The translations under genes and the position numbers were made by a program. Below the pieces are notes generated by a model, which was not told where the DNA came from, made no database searches, and saw only the letters and a program-made list of their open reading frames with translations. DNA of 37,253 nucleotides from Symploca sp. SIO3C6 (lineage in GTDB: Bacteria > Cyanobacteriota > Cyanobacteriia > Cyanobacteriales > Coleofasciculaceae): contig JAAHHJ010000049.1 in NCBI GenBank assembly GCA_010692425.1, forward strand, positions 1 through 37,253, given 5' to 3'. Below, piece after piece: positions 32,529 through 37,253 of the stretch (the stretch's first letter is position 1; every line of letters starts with the position of its first letter).

Positions 32529-33024
32529 CGTATTAATAAAAGCCTTAATTTGGCTGTCTTTATTTGCTCCGGAAAAGTGTGAAAAATGAAAGTTATGCAA
32601 TGTATTTTTTGTAGTGCGTAGCACTAAATCGCGAGGAATTGGGCTTTAGCCCAAGGGGAAAAAATATGTTGCATAAATGGAATGTTCACAAAAACTTTTA
32701 GGGGTAAAGACAGCTAATAAGGACTTGTAAGAAACGATTAATGGAAAAAAATAAAACGGTGGATAATAAATAGGCTACAAAGAGTAAAAAACTAACTTAC
32801 GGAGGAAAGGTAATAGATGCAGATAGTGACATAAAAGGTGAATAAAAGCGGTTATAAGTGGCTTTAAGACGATAAAGCAAGGGTATATAGCAAACTTAAA
32901 TGCATTCTGACGTAGTGGGCGCTTAAGTATTAGGAAACCAAAGCAGAAATAATAAATAATTACACAAACACAAAGGAGGAGGACTATCCCTACTTTGTGT
33001 TTTTAACTATCTATTATACGAGGA
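32529..33024. repeat. ~496-bp direct repeat, copy 2
   Basis: Partner of 30311-30806. It begins right before the 32297-32512 gene and runs on the plus strand into the ardA remnant. At its right end the GTACTA dyad has decayed (GGAGGAGGACTATCCCTA), but ACACAAAG and CTTTGTGT around it could form an outer stem. Confidence 0.9.
32593..32676. ncRNA. Three-stem structured element, copy 2
   Basis: Same stems as 30375-30458: TTATGCAA with TTGCATAA, TAGTGC-GTA-GCACTA and TTGGGCT-TT-AGCCCAA. The only difference is one loop base (ATA to GTA). Confidence 0.45.
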
Positions 33025-33033
33025 AAACATATC

Positions 33034-33102
33034 AGAAATTATGCTAAAATAAGAGTACCTATTACACCAGCAATTTATGTTGCTGACCTGGCCACGAAAT
33101 AA
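33034..33102 (+). pseudogene. ardA N-terminal remnant
   Basis: Reads TPAIYVADLA, identical to ArdA residues 11-20, with 30 identical bases at 33064-33093 (the reverse complement of 32163-32192). It follows a copy of the ardA leader. The start codon is lost and a TAA at 33100-33102 ends the frame after LATK. A second ardA copy in the opposite direction was therefore present and was deleted. Confidence 0.8.
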
Positions 33103-33319
33103 TGAGGATGATGCCAGGGGATATTGTACGCTTAAATGCATTTTAATGTAATAGATACTAGTTGAGAGAGATGTCATATAATGAATTTAAAGATGTAGAA
33201 AGTGAAGGTGTATTGGGGAGTAATTAGATTAGATAGAGCTACCCAAACCAAAATGTTCAATCCATCAATTCTCCCTCAATAACATGCCCTTCTTTTTTCA
33301 TAACCGTCTCTTGCACTAA
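33103..33319. other. Intergenic stretch with a partial repeat echo
   Basis: No gene seen. At about 33129-33160, CTTAAATGCATTTTAATGTA resembles an internal part of the ~496-bp repeats (CTTAAATGCATTCTAATGTA near 30678), so a third, short piece of the repeat is present. Confidence 0.4.
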
Positions 33320-33745
33320 CTATCCCTCAACCTGCTCCTCCTTTTCAACAACTTTTCCGCCAACAAACTTAAAACGGGCTTCCCATTCTTCTTTGGTTAT
33401 CATCCTTTTTTTGACTGTATCTGTCCTGGGCTTTAGTGGTTCTTTAAAAACCGCATAGTCATTATCAATGGTAGGCATTTTGGCATCCCCTGCATAATTT
33501 GTTGGGTAGTTGGGAACAAAACACTTTTTCTCAAGAAGTTCTTTGAACTGAGCTGGCAGAAACTTGAATTCTATAATCCAACGCCTTTTTGCTTTTTCAA
33601 AGTAAGAGCTAAATTCAGCACCCTGCTTAGATAAGAATGGTGCCACCTCTTGCATCAAAGATGCTTTAATTGATAACCGATAAGAACCTTTAAAACGATA
33701 GAAAAGCGAACTATCTTTATTAATACGATTTTGATTACTTTTCAT
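33320..33745 (-). CDS. Hypothetical protein
   Basis: 141 aa from ATG 33745 (AGAGGTGG upstream); the reading frame extends six residues further to 33763. Not recognised. It is basic and soluble: an N-terminal strand-rich part (LFYRFKGSYRLSIKASLMQE), a middle with RRWIIEFKFLPAQFKELLEK, and a Lys/Glu-rich tail with TKEEWEARFKFVGGKVVEKE. No signal or membrane segment. It is read toward the ardA region and away from the polymerase operon, with a ~148-base divergent spacer to 33894 that should hold promoters for both. Confidence 0.6.
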   Translation of the reverse strand: MKSNQNRINKDSSLFYRFKGSYRLSIKASLMQEVAPFLSKQGAEFSSYFEKAKRRWIIEFKFLPAQFKELLEKKCFVPNYPTNYAGDAKMPTIDNDYAVFKEPLKPRTDTVKKRMITKEEWEARFKFVGGKVVEKEEQVEG

Positions 33746-33893
33746 AAAAACCACCTCTGACAATACCTAATCTTTTAGCAAATCCAGTACAGGTACTCAA
33801 CTGCTAACTTGGAATTACAAAATATTGTTTTCAAATGTTTTTTTGACTTAAGACTTTTTCTATCGTACTTATCAATAAATTAGGGAGGGTTTA

Positions 33894-34217
33894 ATGGAAA
33901 CACATCAATCGTACTATCAACTACTTATTAATCACTTCTCTGCCGGAGGAGAACCAATAAAGGCTTCTCAATATATAGAATTACCCTCTATTATAGAAGC
34001 AGGTTCTCTTGCTGAAGCGATTGAAGTATTAAAGGGACTCATTGAAGCTGATGCCATTAGAGATTGGGAAAAAGAGGTTGTAGGACTACTCAATTACTAC
34101 AACTTTACGAGTGCAGAACGGAGAGAAGTAAAAAAAGCACTTGAATTGTGGAGTACGGAAAAAGTAAGAGCCGTATATCTCAAAACCAGTAAAGGTTCTA
34201 CGACTAAAAAATCGTAG
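33894..34217 (+). CDS. Small helical protein upstream of the polymerase
   Basis: 107 aa, not recognised. GGGAGG ribosome-binding site before ATG 33894. Predicted all-helical: YQLLINHFSAGGEPIKASQY, AGSLAEAIEVLKGLIEADAI, then FTSAERREVKKALELWSTEK and a Lys/Ser/Thr tail. The DNA polymerase gene starts 60 bases further in the same direction, again with its own ribosome-binding site, so the two probably form an operon, and a role beside plasmid replication is possible. Confidence 0.65.
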   Translation: METHQSYYQLLINHFSAGGEPIKASQYIELPSIIEAGSLAEAIEVLKGLIEADAIRDWEKEVVGLLNYYNFTSAERREVKKALELWSTEKVRAVYLKTSKGSTTKKS

Positions 34218-34277
34218 AAGCTATCTCTTAAATATTCCGAATTTTTAGCTAATAATTTCAAATCAGGAAGGTTTACA

Positions 34278-36263
34278 ATGGTAATTCATACCAGGCAGCT
34301 TAGTTTGCTCACCAGGTTAGAACCAAAGGTTGCCTTAGATCCAGGCATTGTGTTGATTTCGCATCCTGAGTGGCCTCATGCGCTCAACGATTGGTCTCAA
34401 TCAAAACAATTTGGATTCGACATTGAGACCTATGCTGAAGACGATGCCTTAGATCCCTGGAAAGGCAAGCTGCGCTTAATTCAAATCTGTTTACCCGATG
34501 GTCGAGTGCTTGTTGCCGACTTCGGCGGATGGGGTGAGGACAAAAGTAAGCGGTTAGCGCAGTATGCTGAGTTCTTAAGCATCTTGAAAGAACGCTTAGA
34601 GCATCCTAAAGTGATTGTCATTGGTCACAATATCAAATTCGATGCTTTGTGGATGCGCGTCAAGTTTGGTATCAAAGCGATAGCCTTGCGAGATACCATG
34701 ATCATGTCTCAGCTTAAGTGGACAGGTATTTCAAACTACCAACATTCTTTGCTTCATGTAGCTAAACGTGTTCTTTGTGTCAGCCTGGATAAATCACTAC
34801 AGAAGTCCGATTTTGGATGGGAACTTACTAATGACCAGCTTAACTATGCGGCAGCAGATGCACGCGCCTCGTTTGAGTGCTACCAAATATTGGATGAACA
34901 ACTTGTCGAAGAAGGGCTGGATAAACAGTTAAGGGTCGAATGCGGAGCAATCCCTGCATTCATTGATATGGAGTTTCGCGGTTTTCCGGTAGACAAAGAA
35001 CATTTGAACAATGTACTCACAAATTTTCAGAGCATTGAAGATGAAGTGCTTAAAGACTTTAAGGCTATTTTTCCCACGGTGAATCAGGCATCATCCCAAA
35101 AGGTAAAGGAAGCGCTGAATGACAAATATAAGGTGACATTAGAAAGCACAAGCGTAAATGAGTTGTCACTCCATAGTGAGCATGCACCAGTTCGAGCGCT
35201 CCTTAATTGGCGTTCGCTGCGGATCTACATCAACTACCTTCAATCACTCCAGAAAGGCTGGCAAGATGGGGCTGTACGCGGAAAATATAGGACGTTAGCA
35301 CCGAGAGGTTTTGGCCGCTCTATTTGTGCTAAACCCAATTTACAGCAACCGCCTAACTTTATGGTTGAGGACTTGGCTCATTACGAGCTACCGCATCTGC
35401 GTAGTGTATTTCGCGCACCACCAGGCTATCAGCTCATTGTAGCGGATTTGTCTCAGGCTCACAGCAGGATTGCTGCCCAAGCCAGCGCTGATCCAGTACT
35501 CATTAAAGGCTATCGGAAAGGCTTCGATATTCACTGCATCACGGCACAAAATCTGGCAAAGATTCAAAAGCTCGGTGAGATGTGGACTGCTGAAAATATT
35601 GGAAAGTGGCGCAAAGACAAAGCCCACCCTAACTACGAAAAAGCAAAGCTTCTAAGGGCCGTCAGCAAGAAAGTCTTCTATGGTAGTTTAAACTCGCAAG
35701 GCTGGCGTACTTTGCAAAAAACAGCACGAGCTGATGCCGGAATTCAGATGAGTGATCAAGAGGCAAAGGATGCAATTCAAGCGTGGCGCACAACTTACCA
35801 GGTGCTGTATCAATACCAGAGCCAAATACAACAAGAGGCTCAGAAACAGATTTACACCTTTCCTGGGGTACAGGAAAGTTTTGGTAAAGTTCGGGGATTA
35901 TCTGGCCGCAGAATATTTTTGCCGTTAGTACCTTCATTTTTAGACAGAAAAAAAAGTGAAGTAAAAATTACGGATGCCGTAAGTTTTGTCTGGACTAGCA
36001 CCGAGGCGGACATAATTAAGCTAGCCTTAAATGGCATATGGAACGAGTTTCAGGCACATCCTGAATGGGATGCTCATATCTGCAACTGCGTTCACGATGA
36101 GATTGATTGCGTAGTCAAAGATTCCTATGCACTGCAAGGCGCAAAAGCGGTATTAAAGTGGATGCATGCCGCCATGAAGTTGTTTATCACCGACATTCCG
36201 GTTGATGAGCCTGGGTCAGCCCCTGAGCAGATGCTTTGTAAATGCTGGAGTGAGAAGAAGTAG
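34278..36263 (+). CDS. Family A DNA polymerase with 3'-5' exonuclease
   Basis: 661-aa plasmid-borne Pol I-type enzyme without a 5'-3' exonuclease domain. Exonuclease (about 40-210): Exo I FGFDIETY (D48, E50), Exo II GHNIKFDAL and Exo III YAAADARAS, all three with their acidic residues. Polymerase (about 220-650): motif A VADLSQAHSRIAAQ (D390), motif B KLLRAVSKKVFYGSLNSQGW and motif C CVHDEIDCVV. Motif A differs from the usual DYSQIELR: H395 stands where the steric-gate glutamate (E710 of E. coli Pol I) normally is. Motif B lacks the usual RR-x3-K-xxN form but keeps the K...YG spacing. AGGAAGG precedes ATG 34278. Likely used for plasmid replication or gap filling after transfer. Confidence 0.92.
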   Translation: MVIHTRQLSLLTRLEPKVALDPGIVLISHPEWPHALNDWSQSKQFGFDIETYAEDDALDPWKGKLRLIQICLPDGRVLVADFGGWGEDKSKRLAQYAEFLSILKERLEHPKVIVIGHNIKFDALWMRVKFGIKAIALRDTMIMSQLKWTGISNYQHSLLHVAKRVLCVSLDKSLQKSDFGWELTNDQLNYAAADARASFECYQILDEQLVEEGLDKQLRVECGAIPAFIDMEFRGFPVDKEHLNNVLTNFQSIEDEVLKDFKAIFPTVNQASSQKVKEALNDKYKVTLESTSVNELSLHSEHAPVRALLNWRSLRIYINYLQSLQKGWQDGAVRGKYRTLAPRGFGRSICAKPNLQQPPNFMVEDLAHYELPHLRSVFRAPPGYQLIVADLSQAHSRIAAQASADPVLIKGYRKGFDIHCITAQNLAKIQKLGEMWTAENIGKWRKDKAHPNYEKAKLLRAVSKKVFYGSLNSQGWRTLQKTARADAGIQMSDQEAKDAIQAWRTTYQVLYQYQSQIQQEAQKQIYTFPGVQESFGKVRGLSGRRIFLPLVPSFLDRKKSEVKITDAVSFVWTSTEADIIKLALNGIWNEFQAHPEWDAHICNCVHDEIDCVVKDSYALQGAKAVLKWMHAAMKLFITDIPVDEPGSAPEQMLCKCWSEKK

Positions 36264-36526
36264 TGCTTTTTGTATTGATTATGTGAGGGTTTTTGAAGTC
36301 TATTGGGAGCTACGGCTGCAAGGTTCTATCCTCCGCTCCCTCTCCTGCATCAGAAAAGACCTGTTTTTTTAGCCACTAAAATAGGTTATATATCAGTTAA
36401 CAAGTAGGAACTACGCCACATCTATCCTGCTAAGTTTACAGTTTTTTGAAGGTTTAACAAAATGCATACTTTACTAGAAGTCGTGCTGTTTAGCGTCTAT
36501 TTCGTTGTTGTTTCGTTGTTGTTTCG
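36264..36526. other. Intergenic stretch downstream of the polymerase
   Basis: No gene seen. GGGAGC (about 36305) and GCTCCC (about 36335) could pair as a weak terminator. A tandem repeat at its right end (36500-36532) is listed separately. Confidence 0.35.
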
Positions 36527-36532
36527 TTGTTA
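36500..36532. repeat. 11-bp tandem repeat over the start of the next gene
   Basis: TTTCGTTGTTG repeats about three times. The only plausible start codon of the following gene (TTG 36527) lies in the last unit. Slippage here could alter expression or the N-terminus. Confidence 0.7.
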
Positions 36533-36958
36533 ATCACACCTGATACTACTAAACCTACACACAATAATGCTGTTAACAGAGTACACCAGGTCGCCTCTCC
36601 AACGACTATTTTTTTATCGGAGGAGCTAGCAATACTTTTGCAGGAGATTCCTGATATTTCCAGCTACGCTGAAGAAGCAATAAAGGAGAAAATCAAGCAA
36701 GAGAATAAGCAACATGTCACTTCCATTACGCCAACGGAAGGAGTACAAAATCAAGCGCCAGAAAATTTACTTGAAGACCTGGACATTGAACATTTAAAAC
36801 TGCGACCAGCACGAAAGATAGCCAGCAAATTAGGTATTGCCCAAAAGGTTAACGGTAAAGACCAACCACTAAAGTGGTTGCGAATTCAGATACAGAAAAG
36901 GTTACGGGAAGAACCAGAAAAAGTGGCAACAATAATTAGTGAGGTTTTGGTGGCTTAA
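36527..36958 (+). CDS. Small protein with SAP-like C-terminal domain
   Basis: 143 aa. It lacks any ATG; TTG 36527 is the first usable start, and no clear ribosome-binding site is seen. The N-terminal half (about 25-60, IFLSEELAILLQEIPDISSY) is helical and acidic. The C-terminal ~55 residues, LKLRPARKIASKLGIAQKVN and then LKWLRIQIQKRLRE, resemble the SAP/Rho-N-like helix-extended-helix modules that bind nucleic acids. A role in DNA or RNA binding is inferred. Strong terminator ten bases downstream. Confidence 0.55.
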   Translation: MLITPDTTKPTHNNAVNRVHQVASPTTIFLSEELAILLQEIPDISSYAEEAIKEKIKQENKQHVTSITPTEGVQNQAPENLLEDLDIEHLKLRPARKIASKLGIAQKVNGKDQPLKWLRIQIQKRLREEPEKVATIISEVLVA

Positions 36959-36967
36959 CGTTTTAAA

Positions 36968-37000
36968 AATGGGGATTTTTTGTCCCCATTATTTTCCTTT
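36968..37000 (+). terminator. Intrinsic terminator
   Basis: AATGGGGA (36968-36975), loop TTTTTTG, TCCCCATT (36983-36990), followed by a T-rich tail. A-rich bases before it make it usable in both directions, serving the plus-strand gene and the minus-strand fragment beyond. Confidence 0.85.
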
Positions 37001-37019
37001 TAATTGAAAAAACCTTTTA

Positions 37020-37150
37020 CTATGTTGAATCAGCTTGGGCTTGCAGCGGCATCAACAGCATCACGGCTTTTTTGGTGTTAGTACTGAGAGTTGTTGGCGT
37101 AATAATAACAGGCTCTTGATTACCATTATAGCGCTGCGCGCTGGGGTACT
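37020..37150 (-). pseudogene. C-terminal fragment cut by the IS630 end
   Basis: A minus-strand frame closed by TAG at 37020-37022 reads RYNGNQEPVIITPTTLSTNT, then KKAVMLLMPLQAQADST, a strand-rich end that looks like real coding sequence. It loses its upstream part near 37150, where the IS630-type sequence begins. Family not recognised. Confidence 0.4.
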
Positions 37151-37195
37151 TACAAGTTAGGATATATCTAGAGTCACCTAAAACTAGATTTATTT

Positions 37196-37253
37196 ATGGC
37201 TCACCCTTACTCTCAGGATTTGCGCCTACGTGCCCTCTATTTAATCACTAGCG
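37196..37253 (+). mobile_element. IS630-family transposase, N-terminal start (partial)
   Basis: From ATG 37196 it reads MAHPYSQDLRLRALYLITS and runs out of the window. The xxPYSxDLRxRA opening is typical of IS630 transposases. Its left terminal sequence is expected in 37150-37195. Insertion here probably truncated the gene at 37020-37150. Confidence 0.75.

Noticed and set aside
30311-33024. The ~496-bp direct repeats as an ordinary insertion sequence
   Set aside because: There is no transposase frame in the repeats and no terminal inverted repeats or target duplications that I can see; a transposon-derived origin of part of them is still possible.
35388-36037. Minus-strand frames inside the DNA polymerase gene
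   Set aside because: Shadows of the polymerase coding sequence, with no independent signals.
1-37253. tRNA, rRNA, CRISPR-Cas or prophage structural genes
   Set aside because: None recognised on either strand on reading the window.
1-37253. HIP1 (GCGATCGC) repeats as a cyanobacterial marker
   Set aside because: I noticed no complete copy by eye, so the cyanobacterial assignment rests on protein types only.

Overview
The window looks like a stretch of a mobilisable plasmid from a filamentous cyanobacterium. This is inferred from content: a RepA/ParA/ParB replicon, a MobF relaxase with a coupling ATPase, ArdA, a toxin-antitoxin pair, a plasmid-type family A DNA polymerase, and protein types typical of Nostoc-like genomes (two giant NB-ARC/WD40 proteins ending in an RPYE-x-M-x-IT tail, an Rpn/PD-(D/E)XK protein, a FinO-like protein). 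The DNA is AT-rich by eye. I see no rRNA, tRNA or CRISPR, and no chromosomal housekeeping gene.

Layout. 1-5.2 kb: replication and partition. A RepA resembling the IncFII family is on the minus strand, followed by an AT-rich region full of dyads and then parA-parB on the plus strand. 5.2-8.9 kb: a three-gene cargo (DegT/StrS aminotransferase; inositol-phosphatase/NUDIX fusion; unknown protein). Its two edges are the C-terminal and N-terminal ends of one broken gene, whose intact paralogue lies at 10.1-10.4 kb. 9.3-9.95 kb: a RelE-like toxin and HI1420-like antitoxin behind a 24-bp palindrome. 10.8-12.1 kb: gene debris (MazF-like end, lamin-tail-like end, IS3 remnant) and a small membrane protein. 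12.15-15.8 kb: the first 14-blade WD40 STAND protein. 15.8-19.7 kb: group II intron RT debris, a tyrosine recombinase, a FinO-like protein, an Rpn protein flanked by fragments of its own family, and a secreted TPR protein. 19.8-26.0 kb: a six-gene, one-directional mobilisation cassette (MobF relaxase, membrane protein, VirD4/TraG ATPase, two related helix-turn-helix proteins, a protein resembling a zinc-protease fold without its metal ligands), bounded by inverted repeats. 26.2-30.2 kb: a small membrane protein and a second STAND/WD40 protein, divergent across a well-defined promoter/operator. 30.3-33.1 kb: an ardA cluster between two ~496-bp direct repeats that carry conserved dyads, plus an ardA remnant. 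33.3-37.0 kb: hypothetical proteins and a family A DNA polymerase. The window ends inside an IS630-like transposase.

How it fits together. RepA/ParAB maintain the replicon and the toxin-antitoxin pair stabilises it. The relaxase and coupling ATPase suggest transfer with help from another element, because no mating-pair genes are seen. ArdA would protect the incoming DNA from restriction. The paired STAND proteins look like sensor/response proteins, possibly defensive. The most interesting leads are (i) the aminotransferase/IMPase-NUDIX/unknown cargo module, (ii) the small membrane protein plus STAND pairing with its operator, (iii) the inverted-repeat-bounded mobilisation cassette, and (iv) the repeated structured leader near ardA, which may work like the single-stranded promoters of conjugative leading regions.
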